From assembly GCA_033816765.1 (NCBI GenBank), contig CM066297.1, forward strand, positions 496,001 to 560,000: DNA of 64,000 nucleotides. Reading direction: 5' to 3'. Within the stretch, counting starts at the first letter, position 1, and the number at the start of each line of letters is the position of its first letter. Origin of the DNA: Nothopassalora personata. Taxonomy: Eukaryota; Ascomycota; Dothideomycetes; Mycosphaerellales; Mycosphaerellaceae. This document shows positions 1-11,735 of the stretch, piece after piece. Both the position numbers and the translations under genes were made by a program. Under the pieces are notes generated by a model that was not told where the DNA came from, did not search any database, and saw only the letters and a list, made by a program, of their open reading frames with translations.

Positions 1-399
1 GTGCTAGTAACTGTCGAGAAGAGCCACTAGTATAGTAGGCCTACGCATCTTAAGCGTTATTATTACCTCCTAAGGTGATGCGGCTAGTGTTAGCATCTAT
101 AGTAGGCGCTAAGGAGCGTGGATCTACGCCTTCCTTAGCTATGTTAAGCAGCTTTACGAAGTGCTTATGCTTTTATAGTAGTAGCAGCTTAGTGAGCCTA
201 TCTATAGGCATGTCGTTAGTGTTAAGATACCGAATCTCGATATCTCCTCGTTAGTCTCTCTAGCGGAGCCAATAGTAATAGATGTCAACATAGCGCAGCT
301 TAGTGTTAAGCTTTTGCCCTTACTAGTTAACAAGTCGAATAGTCTAGGTGTTATTATAGTACAGGTATATGTACTAGTTAAACTCGAGATAGATCTCGG

Positions 400-1650
400 C
401 GAAGATGCGTTCCCACTAGATTAGCTCTAATGCCGCTTATAATAGGCTAAGGAGTTCGGCTTCGGTTAAGGACTTAGTAACAGTAATCTACTTAGAGGCT
501 TTATAATCAACTAGTCCGCCGAACAGCATAAAGATCCATCCGCTAGAGCTAGTCCTATCGACGTTTATGCCGTAGGAGGCATCTAATGCGCTAAAGAATT
601 CATAGTTCTTACCGAGATGTTTAGGCTAACTATGTAGGCTAGTAATGTGCTTACTAGCGCCATATATAAGGCAGAGGTTCTTAGTCTCTAGGAGGTAGCG
701 TAAGTACTAATCCGTAAGCTTTAGATATGTGTCCGTTAGCTTAGTTAGGTACTGCGAGAGTATAGACAGGGAAAAGGCGATATCTAGGCGTATGTGCGTT
801 ACTACGAAGTTTAGAGACCTAATACGTTGTTAGTACGTAAGGATCTTTATAGCGTCTACGACGTAACCCTCGGGCACCGTCTAGTCGAGGTGTTAATCCA
901 CTAGCACATTGGTCTTGCGTGCGCTAGTAGATATGCTGAACTTAGCGGCGAGCTTCTCTATGTAGTCCTCTTATAAGAGCTACAGCAGTCTCTTTTACCG
1001 GTCTCGTGTTACCTTAATTCCTAAGAACTAGGTTAGATCTCCAAGCTTGTGCATCTCGTATACGTTAAGAAGCTGTTACTTGATATGTGCCGCATAGGCC
1101 TTATTCTTACGATAGTAGAGCATAACTAGGTCGTCTACGTAGAAGAAGAACATAACCTTGTCGTTATAATAGATACACTTAGAGTCTAATAGGGGAACTA
1201 GGCCTAAAGAGGAGAGCGTTGTAGTAAGGGAGTTGTACTAAAGGAGAGGGGATTCCTTAAGTCCGTAGAGAGCCTTAACTAGTTTAAGAGCATAGCTAGA
1301 TCTATCCGATGGTCGATCGATTCTAGGAGGTAGTTATAGGTACATAGTATACGGTAGGTCCGAATTTAGAAAGGCATTCATAACATTAAACTGTTTAGCT
1401 TCTAGGTCGAAGCTCGCGGCCATAGTATAGTAGAGGCGGAATATGCTTACTAGCAGTGTAGCGGCGTATATATCTAAGTGTGTGCCCTATAGATTGCCTC
1501 TTACGCATAGCCGGGCCTTAAAGCTCTTTAGTATACTATGCTTATCTAGCTTATACTTGTACACCCACTTTAGCGGCAGTAGTGGCTAAAGTCCCTCCTC
1601 TTCTTACTAAGCATTATGATCCTTCTCTTACTAAGTTGCCCATTTGAATA
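400..1650 (-). pseudogene. Copia reverse transcriptase and RNase H domains (degraded)
   Basis: On the minus strand, MFFFYVDDLVMLY is readable, with the YVDD catalytic box encoded at 1130-1141; this is the Copia RT palm motif. Further along the element (493-591) the frame reads DASYGINVDRTSSSGW and then FMLFGGLVDYKASK. This is the fungal Copia RNase H segment usually written DASFADD.DRKSS.GY..KLFGG. Stops from RIP interrupt the frame repeatedly, so no protein can be made. The domain order and motifs identify the superfamily with confidence. Confidence 0.85.
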
Positions 1651-2689
1651 TACTAGTAGAGATTGCCTTAGCAAACTCCTTAGCTATAGCTTTACGCTAT
1701 TATTAGGCGAAGCGGTGCTTTATAGCGGCACGGTAGTTTAGAGGTTCGGGCGGAAGGTCATCGCGGTGCATCGACGTAATAGTGTTAACACGGCGTAGAG
1801 GAGAGAAGTCGCGTGTACGTTCGGATCGAAGAACATCGTAGTACTTACGGCCTAGATAACGAGGTCTCTAGCGGATGCCCGCTATCTAGCTAATAATAAC
1901 GTTAGCAACCATGATATTATGTAGAGTATAGTAGAAGTAGGCCGTTCTAAGTCTCTTACCGGATCCGGTGAGGGCGTAATTAGTATTAGCGGAAAAGTCA
2001 TCCATTTAGCTAAGTTCTTCGAAGGGGATTGTAGGCGGAGCGGTAGCGACATTTGAAGTCGTCGAAGCATCTACTATAAGCTCCTTACGATCTTCCTCTA
2101 TAAGGGCATCCATTAACTGCTGTTATAGTGTGTTGATGTACTATTGTTTAGACGCGTTACTGTTGTTTACCGCGTTATTGTTGTAGTTAGAGTTCTCTAT
2201 GCTCTTATTAGTCGCTAGTTCGACCCCGGATTTAACCTAGTCTCGTAAAAGTGTAGGGGTTATAGCGTTATTTGTTAATGGCCAATTAAGTGGCTAGAAA
2301 CTGCTATTACCTTTAGGTTAGTTAAATGTTGCTAGCGCTCGGTGTTGTAGCTAGTGTGGTTTATGCCTAAGCAGTAATTGTTAATAGGCGTGTTAACGAG
2401 GGTTTTAATAGAGCGGCTGCTATTAAGCCTATTCTTCTACCCCCTCGGCCTATGCTATGTCCTACTTATAGTAAGCCACATATAGGTCGTAGTACTGTTT
2501 AGGCTCTTTAGCCGGTTCTACTATTGCGATATTCTTAATAGGGGTTAAGTAACTAGCAGTAAGAATTAATAGGTCGTAGAACGTAGTCTTATTAAAGAGG
2601 ACGTCCTTTACCCGTATAACCCTATCTTTCGATGGGTCCTACACCCTGTAGATGTTAGTAGAGTCGTAGCCTACAAGGTATCCGATAAG

Positions 2690-3350
2690 TGCTCGTTCTT
2701 TAAGCTTCTTAGTCTTACCTAGTTAAGTAGTGCTATGAATATACACGTAGGCTAGGCAGCCGTACACTACTATGTGGCCCACATTTAGTACCCTACCTAT
2801 TACCAATTCGAAGGGAGTCTTCTAGCCTTTTAATTGGATTAGTAACCGCTAGAGAATGTAGACGGCAGCTGCTATGCATTCATTCTAGAGCTTTTTAGGT
2901 AGGCGAGCATAAATGCGGATTGTGCGAGACATCGTAATAATGACGCCGCCCGCTCGTTTTACTAGGTCCTAGTTAGACGCGTAGTTAGTAGTGTTATGCT
3001 ACTCAATTTAATTGTTATTAATAGTTAAGCGGAAGGCTATGCTAATGGCTGCTTTATTATCGCTGTAGAAGCAAACAAACCTACGCCTAATGAAATTGAT
3101 AAAGCTAAGTAGGCTGTTGAAGCAAGCTAATACTAATAGTTAGTCCCTATTCTTAATAGTGAATTGAAAGTGCCTATAGGTATCTAAATCGTAGAAATGA
3201 ACTAGGTAACGATCACTATTGTATGCTAGTATGAACTTAGCCAAATCTATAGCTACGTGCCTATAGGGAGTTATTACCCTAATTAGCTTAGTCCTGTTAA
3301 ACACTTTATGTACCTTAGCTAGGCTACATGCTCTATAATGTGCAGTGAGG
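2690..3350 (-). pseudogene. Copia integrase core (degraded)
   Basis: The minus-strand frame reads DLAKFILAYNSDRYLVHFYD, followed by FTIKNRDQLLVL and INFIRRRFVCFYSDNKAA. This is the fungal Copia integrase with the first D (around 3240), the second D (SDN) and the expected spacing. The putative GAG-pre-integrase/zinc part (LRHPSLH-like) lies at about 3330-3360. Integrase would insert the cDNA, but here it is broken by stops. Confidence 0.8.
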
Positions 3351-3789
3351 GGTGCCTTAGGTGCATTAGGGTTAATGACTACCCCCTCAACTCTAAACGG
3401 AAGCTAGTTAATGCGTTTAGCGCTAATATGGCCGAAGATTTAGTGCCACTAGCGGCCTAAGAGCTTACGGTGTTTAATGGGGGTCCTACTAGACGTTACT
3501 GCACCTTTAGTGCCCCCTATGCTGTTCATTACTGCCATAACGGTACGGTCGCCGTTAGAGTCCTAAATAGGCGGTATTTAGATAGTATTACCCTTACCAA
3601 TTGTGCTAATAAAGTGCGCTGTGCGCTACTTCTTAGTAATCTTTAGTAGGATGCTCCCATTATTGCTCGATGGCTATTTGTAGACCATCTCTAACTGAGG
3701 CGGTGTGACTACCTTAAAGAAGGGGATTGTGCTAGTAGGGCGGTGTAGGTCCATCAATTTCTTGTTATTATAATAGACTGAATTAGTGC

Positions 3790-5395
3790 GTCCGTGCTAC
3801 TAAAGTCTAGCCGTCTCTATACGTAAGTAGGAGATAACGTTTATATAAAAGCCTAGGCAATAGGCTACATCCAATAGGGTAAATAGTATCCCCTCTATCT
3901 TTATGCGAACCTTACCTAATACGGCAATAGGGAATGTCGTGGTTCCGGCTTAGATTAATAATGTAGTTAGGCGCTCTATAATGAATTCTACGCCCTACTA
4001 GTTATAGTGATTAATAACATAGGTGTCCGAGCAGTTATCGTATACCTAGCAATCCCTAAAGTTGAAGCTCAATTAGCTTATCGAGCTCGAAAGGACAGTA
4101 AGACTAGTGAAGCCGTGCGGTGCGGCCTTGCCCTTAGCAATTGCCTTATCTCGTTCCTTATCCGTACGCCTATTGCGGTTCAATACGCCTAGTAAGCGTT
4201 TACTATTATCGCCTAAGCAGTAATTAATAAAGTGCTTCTAGCACTTCTTCTACTGCTTAGAGCGCTAATCCTTTAATAGACGCTTCTTAGGGTTAACTAC
4301 ATCGCATAAATAGAGGTTCTTATAATAACTCTCCTTAGGCTCGCCGGTAATGTTCTAGTAGCCGCTTAGCTTATCACTGCTCTTATTATCCTTGTTACTA
4401 CGGTTACGGCTCTTGTCGCCGCGGCTGCGGCCACGCGTGTTATTGTTATTCCTACCCCCTATGCCTGCTGTAGGTGCTAGGGTCGGTAGGACTTCTAGAG
4501 GATTGTGTTCGGCTAATAGCTCGCCTACGAAGGTTGTAAAGACTAATCGACCGCTATTAGTAACTAGGGTAGTATCGCGTATCTATTCGAGGTATCGCTT
4601 AGTAAGTTTACTAAGAGAGAGCTTGTTACGCTTCTACTCGTTATACAGTAATGCTCTATAGGTAGGAGCTTACTTCTACTATATTGCGAGTAAGAAGTGT
4701 CGTACTAGGTCTCCGTACTTAGCGTAGTTACAATCTAGCATCTTAGTCTATAACACTAGCTAGTCTAAGCACTAGTCGTTAATCCTTCAGGCTTAGCTCT
4801 TCTAAAGCCTATTTAGCTCTAGTGTAAGTTGTCGCTTACGTAGCATGTCGTCTAGTCTATACTATGTCTTTAGAGCCTAGTACTTGCCTCTAAGAGTGCG
4901 TTTCCTATGCATAAGCTCTTAGCCTAGCTCCGTAGTAGTACGGATTAGGTAGGTGACCAGTTTAGACCTTACTGCGGTAAAGATGTTATATATCCGCTGC
5001 CTACGCTTAGCGTCCGACTAACGGAGCTTAATAAGCTCTTTATCTACCGCCGTAGCGTCTTTAGTAGTGTATGCTAATTGGATCTATTCGAACGTTAAGA
5101 ACACCGGCTCTACTAGCTCGGCGATAGTGTCGTTCGGATCTACATACTTCTAGATGTTTAGAGACTTAGCGTAAAGCTCTAACTAACGGTTAAACTTGTC
5201 CTATTAGTCATAACTCTTAAGAACGATAGTAGCGTGCGGCAAAGCACCGGTACTACTGGGTGTCTCGGTAGTCGCTATAACGGTGTTAATGGGCCTAATG
5301 AAAGTTCCTATAGGTCCACTGGGGTTACTGCACTGCTGTGCAATAGTTATTAATGGGATAATGATAGATCCCACTAGTTTTTGATAACGATGCAA
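3790..5395 (-). pseudogene. Copia gag and protease region (degraded)
   Basis: Around 4000-4040 the minus strand reads YDNCSDTYVINH and then a block like FPIAVLGKVRIKIEGILFTLL. This resembles the Copia aspartic protease (D-[NSA]-G/A-x-D-T-H-V box followed by the G-x-G-x(2)-I strand). Upstream, from 5395 down, an open stretch begins MHRYQKLVGSI and probably marks the degraded gag start. The gag portion has no motif I can name, so only the protease part is a firm assignment. Confidence 0.55.
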
Positions 5396-5439
5396 AATCT
5401 ACTCTAGGGCTTCGTTTTGTGTAGCGAACGTTAGTAAGC

Positions 5440-5458
5440 GCCTGTCGGGCTCATAACT
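5440..5458 (-). other. Copia primer-binding site (half tRNA-iMet type)
   Basis: Read on the minus strand this is GTTATGAGCCCGACAGG. It would pair with the anticodon arm of initiator tRNA-Met (GGGCUCAUAAC), the half-tRNA primer used by Copia elements. It sits directly inside the 5' LTR, which fixes the LTR inner edge at 5459. Confidence 0.65.
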
Positions 5459-5593
5459 ATCACGTTACAAGTGGTTAGAAGTTATAAAATGGGCTCATAA
5501 AGGTGTTTTAAAAGCAGATAGTAGATTGTATGTGTCTAAGCTAGAATTGAAGGGGCTGCTTATAAAAAGGCTGTAGGTGACTAATTAATGTCA
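5459..5593 (-). repeat. Copia 5' LTR (outer edge uncertain)
   Basis: The inner edge follows from the primer site at 5440-5458. A TATA-like ttataa (minus strand, around 5560-5565) fits an LTR promoter. The outer edge is set at the last CA, at 5592-5593, but no second LTR is in the window to confirm it. A 7-bp inverted repeat, aggtgac/gtcacct with an 8-nt spacer, lies at 5575-5596. Confidence 0.4.
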
Positions 5594-5629
5594 CCTGATT
5601 CTTGGCGGCTGCTGCCTTAGGTTTGATTA

Positions 5630-6250
5630 GGCTGTAGCGCCGGTGTACGCTTAGATCGTAACAAGCTAAGCGTCTAGGTATAGATATTAAGTTATATCTC
5701 TACTACCTCCTATACTTTATACGTAGTAAGTATTCGCTACGCTCGCCGCTTATAATACGCTTACTAATCGTATAGTAGACGAGCTAGATACGTATAATAG
5801 TATTACTACCGGTAAGCTACTTAAGAAGTATAGGCGCTATAGAACTAGTAGGTACCCGTACGTAAGTAATACTAGCGTCTCTATCGCGTAGCTAGTAGCT
5901 CGCCTACGTACTATACGCGCCTAGTATAATAAGCTCATCCGCGAGCTTAGCGATCCTCCTACCTAGAAGGAGTAGGATACTCTAGATAAGTAGTACCGTC
6001 TCTACGCTGACCTAGGTAAGTAGATTCTAGATATAAGTACTACGCCTCGTAAGCGCTCCGTACGCTCGCCGCGTACGCCGTACTATCGCTCCTTATATAA
6101 ATTAGCTAATCTCCTTATAGGGTAAGAGGTAGTATAGTACCTATAAGAATAAGCATATAGGTAATACTCGTATACGCTTCGCCGGCGCCCCTACTACTAG
6201 CTCCTCCTCCGCCGCTACTACTACGTCTATAGTACTATAGTAAGAGTAGA
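5630..6250 (+). pseudogene. Antisense six-Cys gene of GyA-1 (RIP-degraded)
   Basis: Runs opposite to the host element, as in GyA-3. The end of exon 1 reads LYLYYLLYF, matching CMRCLPYF of GyA-3 with Tyr where Cys stood, as expected from TGC-to-TAC. A donor gtaagt at about 5729 and an intron ending in cgtatag precede DELDTYNSITTGKLLKKYRR. That aligns with DEADDCDSVTTGELLKKCGR, again with Tyr for Cys. The shared intron position and cysteine pattern show that the gene was already part of the family before this copy was mutated. The 5' part of exon 1 is lost or unreadable near the Copia boundary. Confidence 0.75.
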
Positions 6251-6779
6251 ATAGGGCCCTTAACGGGCTATTTAAGCTTAGCCGAGCTATAAGTAGCCTA
6301 TACGTTATATTATATACGTATTATATACTAACCGCGGTTATAGTTTTTATAGGCTAAGAATATTAATACTATACTCGTAGATAGGGCGTTCCTACCGCCC
6401 GCCTTACGCGGTAAGTATAATAAGGATAATAATAAGGAGGAGGATAAGAATAACGAGTAATTACGCGTATTACGCCTACTAGCCGCCTACTACGCGTCTA
6501 TCTTCTATCTACGTAGCGCTACGCCTCTATATTGCGCCCCTATAAAAGTTTACTTTTGTTTTTATTTTTATAAATAAATAATCTTCTCTCCTATCTCCTA
6601 TCTCCTCTATTATTACTATCGGGTAAGACCTCTCTCCTATATAGATACTATTAGATAAGGCCTCCCCTCTATATTATTAATAAAGAATAAAGCTATATCT
6701 ATATTATTACTAAAGGGTTAGGCCCTTCTATTTTACTAGTAAAGGGTAGGAGCTAGATATATAGCCTCTCTAATCCCTT

Positions 6780-9700
6780 CTACGCCTTATATTACCTTCG
6801 CTAACCCCTTATATTCGGCTACTATACGTATAGTATTTATAAGGCCTTATACTAGCTCCTAGCTATTATATTCCTCTAGCTAGCCCTTCTATCGTACTAG
6901 GTACTATACTTTACCCCTATACCTACGCTTTCCTAGTACTACCTCTACTTTATATTCCCTATCCTTATTAGCGAGGGGTATAGTACCTCTATCCTTCTCG
7001 CTACCCGTAACGGCTTAAGGAGGGATATATAAAATATATCGTAGATTCTTAACTCCCCTAGTAGTACTAGGTAGTACGCCTACGAACCGATAGCGTCGAT
7101 AATATAATACGGTCCGATAAACTTCGTCCCTATCTTCTTCTTTAGTAATACTAACCTTAGGTTCTTCGTAGATAATAAGACTATATTACCTACGTAATAG
7201 CTCTTAGCCTTATAAGTCTTATTATAGTAGCGAGCCTAGTTATCTACTACGGTTTCCTAGCGCTTCGTAAGCGTAGCGCGTATTTCTCGTATACGATTAA
7301 CTAAGTCTACCGCTACTAGTATCTCCCTTTCCTAGATCTTGCCTCGAGATTATATAGGTGTTAGGGTAATCTTAGGTCTCTAACTATACGCTATCTCGAA
7401 TAGGCTTATACGTAGCGTAGGGTAGATACTATTATTATATATAAATTTAGTAATAGCTAGCTACTTAGCCTACTCTATCTAGTTCTCGCTATAGTAATAA
7501 CGAAGGTACTATTCTAAGGTTTAGTTTACCCTCTTAGTCTAACTATTAGTCTAAGGGTAAAAGGCTATAGATAGCTTACGCTTTACTAACGCCTTAAAGT
7601 AGAAGTTACTCTAGAACCTACTCGTAAATACTAACCCGTAGTTACTTACTATACTCGCTAGAATACTATAGTACTATACAACCTCGTCTCGTAAGATCCT
7701 CGTAAGCTCCGCGGCTATATATATCTTAGTCGTAGAAATATATAAGTTTATTTTAGAGTAGCGGTAAACGATTACTAGGATTATATTATATATATATTTA
7801 CCTTACTTACTTAGCGGTAGGTCTATAATACAATCTATAGTAATTTCTTACTATAGACCGTCTAGCCTAGGTAGCGGTTATAACTCGTCGTAGGGTCGAT
7901 AGCACCTTACCTTCGAGGTCTAATATACCCTATAGTTTTCTATATACTCTCTTATATCCTTACTAAGGGATTCCTACTAGTAGTAATGTTATAGTAGCTC
8001 TTTAGTCTTTATCTTACTAAAGTGTCCTACTAGTAGGTTATTATAATATATATAGAGTAGCTATACTCTTACCGTATAATCTTTAGGTACTACTATCGCG
8101 TTTCTACGATAGACTAACCCGTCTTTTATATACTAGTCCTTAGCGTCCTCTTCGCTAGGCGCCTACGATAAGTATATAACGTACCTATCGTCTCTCCCCT
8201 ATACGATTTTTATTAGTAGTATAAGTAGCTTACCTAGGCCGCCTTATATTATTATAGCGTATACTCTTACTAGTAGCGATTAGGTCCCCTACGGTTTATA
8301 GACTACTACTACTATTATCGCCGCCTTATCCTATATATTCTCGTAGGTAGCGGTTACGCGCCTTACTATAGGCTCGTCCTCTCTTAGTAGGGATTCCTTC
8401 TAGAAAGATAGCTTACTCTATAGAGTAGGAAGTAAGTTTAACGTCTACTATACTACGTATATATAGTTACTATATTGCGATAGCGTATTAGCTAGGTTAC
8501 TCTTCCCTAGCCTATAGTCTACTAGAAAGTTAAAAGATTATAGGAATCTTATATATCGAGCTTACCTTCTATTTAGCTACTTTACTATTATAAAACCCTA
8601 TAGATTCGTATAGTTAACTAGTACCTAAACCTTATACGATACGCCTTCTAGGTACGGCTACTAATACTTAAATACCTCTACTACTAGTAGCTCCTAATTG
8701 TAGGTCTTATAGTTATACTTAGTAGGTATTATCTTATAAGAATAGAAGGTAATTAGGTGCTACTTAGTACTAAATAGCTAAGAGATAATACTCGTAATTA
8801 TAGAACCGGAGGCGTCCGTTTTAACCCTCGTACGTAACGTAGGGTTAAAGTACCTTAAGATAGGTACTCCGAGGAACCTAGCTTTTAGCCGTTAGAACGC
8901 TTACTCCTTATAAGTAGACTATATAAGAGGCCCTTACTTCTTACTATTCTTATATCCCTTTAGTAGGTCTATTAATAGCTTTGTAATCCTTAAGTACCCT
9001 TTAATAAAACACCTATAGAAGTTATAGAACCCTAGGAAGGATTAAACCTTATAAAAACTTGTAGGCGTAGGCTATTCCTTAATTACGGCTACTCTACTCC
9101 TATCTATCGATACGCCTATAACGCTTACGATAAACCTTAGGAACTCGGTACTCTTCTAGAAGAAGCTATACTTCTTTAGGTTTACGAATAGGGTAAACTT
9201 TCGTAGTCTCTCTAGTATCGCGTGTACGGCTCGTACGTACTCCTTACGTATTACGCTATAGATAAGAATATTATCTAGGTAGACTACGTAGATATTATCT
9301 ACTAACCTAGTAAGAGCCTTATGAATATACCCCTAAAAGGTAGTTAGTATATTAGTTAACCTAAAAGGTATTACTAGGTACTCGTAGTAACCGTATTACG
9401 TATAAAATATAGTCTTCTACTCGTCTTCTTACTTAATAGGAATATAGTAGTAGGTATCCTATAGGTCGATTATAGTAAGCCTCGTACTATATAGCCTATC
9501 TAATATCTCGCTAATTAGGAGTACTAGATATTAGTTCTTTACTATAATCTTATTTAGGCCTCTATAATCTATATAGAGCCTAAGAGTACCGTTCTTCTTT
9601 AGTACAAATAGGATAGGCGGACCCGCCTCGCTTATAAATCGCCTAATCTACTCCTTCTCTATTACTTATGTAAGGTATTCCTTTAAGATCTCTAGCTTTA

Positions 9701-10310
9701 CTAAGGACTAGTAGTATAGCGGCTTAAAGGGGGGCTTCTTTCCCTCTACGAGATTAATCGTATACTTAATCCCGTCGGGTATCTCACGCTTTACCTACTT
9801 ATTAGGTACGTATATATCTTAGAAGTCTATAAACTCTTTAGGCTATAAAGAACCCTCTCCTTTAGATACTGCTATAGTAATAACCTAAATACTTATCGTA
9901 TATACCTACTTTAAGCTCTTAAGATCCTTAAGGAACTCGCGTACGTTACGCTACTAAATTATAGGCGTCTCGGTACCGTAGAACTACTAGTTATTCCTAT
10001 TAGCCTTTATAATCTAATTATAATACCGCTAAGGTCTTCCTAAAATTACTAACGGCCTATATATAGGCGCTATATAGTAGATAGTATTACTTACGCGCTC
10101 TACTCCTATATTGTTAGCGACTTATATGTAAACCGTATAAGCGCCGTAGTAATACCCTTAGTCCTACGCGTACGACTCTAGTTTTAGAAGCTTTATACTA
10201 CTAATAGGCTATATTTAGTATTAGGGTATATACTCGTATAATACTAAGCTTAAATCTATACTGTTATCTAGGAGAAACGTAGCCTCGCGAAAGCCCTTAT
10301 ACGTCTCGAC
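6780..10310 (-). pseudogene. GyA-1 pol (protease, RT, RNase H, integrase, chromodomain; degraded)
   Basis: Minus-strand pol remnant. The chromodomain lies at about 6795-6975 and reads EYKVEVVLGKRRYRGKV, followed by EEYNS-ELV, matching the chromodomain of GyA-3. The RT catalytic box reads YLDN at about 9269-9283 (D changed to N by RIP), and the protease region is at about 10230-10310. Long stretches align by eye with GyA-3 pol, with C-to-T and G-to-A differences only. Stops make it non-coding. Confidence 0.85.
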
Positions 10311-10315
10311 GGCGC

Positions 10316-10513
10316 TATAAGGGCAGCCTATAGCTAACCCTTATATATAATGCGGCTATGCCCGGCTTAGCATGCCGCACGTAACGCGTATACGTACACT
10401 AGGAGACGCGTATAGCGTTAATAGAAGAAAGTAAGCTTTAGTTCATCTACGATTAGAAGATCGTAGGCGTACTATATATTACGACATCCCCTTATAGCCT
10501 TACGGCCCTTATA
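10316..10513 (+). repeat. GyA-2 5' LTR
   Basis: Begins tataaggg (RIP form of TGTAAGGG) and ends cccttata (RIP form of ...ACA). It aligns with the reverse complement of the GyA-3 LTR and with the GyA-2 3' LTR. It contains AAGCTTTAG at 10433-10441, which is complementary to the sequence just inside the LTR at 10517-10525. Confidence 0.85.
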
Positions 10514-10516
10514 GTT

Positions 10517-10525
10517 CTAAAGCTT
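10517..10525 (+). other. GyA-2 putative self-primer binding site
   Basis: CTAAAGCTT begins 3 nt after the 5' LTR. It is the exact reverse complement of AAGCTTTAG in the LTR at 10433-10441 (and 24051-24059). In GyA-3 both partners differ at two positions and still pair. No tRNA-type TGG site is present. Confidence 0.65.
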
Positions 10526-10549
10526 CCCTTCGTTATAATCTATATATAC

Positions 10550-11735
10550 TATAGAGCCCGATCGCGACGTATACGACGGCGAGTTGCCTACGCCGCCCCT
10601 AAGCCCTAGAGTATAGTAGTAGGCGCGTCGTGTAGCCTTAGTTACGAGAAGAGAGGCCTTACGGGCTAAGATTAAAGAGTAAGAGATACAGCGGGAGATC
10701 GAGCGGCTAGAGATCTTACGCGCTATAAGCGTACCGCCTCTAGAGCGTATAGGAGGGAGGAGAGAAGATTACCTCCCTACTATAACCCCTACCTCTATCT
10801 CTATAACTACTAACGATAATATTATAGTACGAGGCGCGGCCGTAGCGTATATAACGCGACCGCGTCTAAAAGAGCCGACGCCTTTTAGAGGGGATTCGAT
10901 AAGGAAGGTAAGGGTATTCCTTCGGGAGCTCTTACTTATCTTCGCCCTCTTAGGCACTATGTACGCGATAGACGAATTAAAGGTCCTATATAGGGTTATA
11001 TACCTTAGCGGAGAGGTAAGCGAGCGATAGTATACTAACTATAGCGCCGTTAACCTTATAGGGTATATATACTAGGACTTTAAGGAGTTCTACGGAGATG
11101 TATACGGCGATCCTATAAATCGTGTACTTAACGTTATATTAGAGTACGAGGTTACGAGATAGAAGGATAACTAGACAGCGCGACAGTTTGCGACTAAGCT
11201 AGATATTATAGAGGACTAGTTAGGTAACTACTCGGAAGCGTAACGTATACGGTACCTACTAGTAAAGCTTACGCCTCGCTTACGGTCCGCTATCGTTAGC
11301 TACTATAATATCCCTACGACTAGAGAAGACCTAGTAGTCCTAGCCTCGCGTATCGAAAGCACCGAGCGCCGAGGTAGTAGCGGAGGGCACGACCGCGGGT
11401 AGTATATACGTCGTAAGCGTAAAGCTAAGGGCGTATATAAGTAGGCTAATCGCCTAAAGTAATAGAAGTAGAGTTAAGTACCGGGCGCCTCGGGTACGAG
11501 TTAGTAGCGAGACGCCGGTAGCTCGTCTTTAACTAGCTAGAAGTCGAAAGTAGAGTACTACGGCTACGGTAGGAAGGGTTACTATAAGACGGAGTGCCGG
11601 AATAGACACCTATAGAAAGACCGCGACGCGTAAGCGGTTCGTAGGTTAGAAACTATCGAGGCTTTAACTAAGAAGGGCGAATAGGGAAAAGGTAGAGGAC
11701 TAGGTAAGGGTCGCTCCTAAGTCCGAGTTTCTATA
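10550..11735 (+). pseudogene. GyA-2 gag (RIP-degraded)
   Basis: Homologous to GyA-3 gag. It contains the retrotransposon gag core at about 10860-11300 and a zinc knuckle at about 11558-11597 that reads YGYGRKGYYKTEC, where GyA-3 has CYGCHKKGHIKTDC. The replaced Cys and His codons are all RIP-type changes. At 11163-11195 the frame lacks the extra base that breaks gag in GyA-3, so it records the ancestral frame. GGGAAAA, the presumed frameshift heptamer, is conserved near 11695. Confidence 0.8.

Larger units (their letters stand above)
1..5593 (-). mobile_element. Ty1/Copia LTR retrotransposon, RIP-degraded, 3' end outside window
   Basis: This is a Copia element read on the minus strand in the order gag, protease, integrase, reverse transcriptase, RNase H, which is the Copia gene order (integrase before RT). 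Every frame is broken by TAG/TAA stops from CpA-to-TpA changes, so it is dead. The 5' LTR and primer site lie at the right end (about 5440-5593). The RNase H end runs off the left edge, so the 3' LTR is not seen. The right boundary with the adjacent Gypsy fragment is approximate. Confidence 0.85.
5630..10315 (-). mobile_element. GyA-1: Ty3/Gypsy fragment (protease-pol plus antisense gene), RIP-degraded
   Basis: Minus-strand sequence homologous to GyA-3 from its protease region (10315) through pol and chromodomain to the antisense gene, ending near the Copia 5' LTR. It lacks gag and both LTRs. The right end is cut at 10315, exactly where the GyA-2 5' LTR starts. Because 24132 onward is not GyA sequence, GyA-1 does not resume after GyA-2 and must have been truncated or rearranged. 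Confidence 0.85.
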
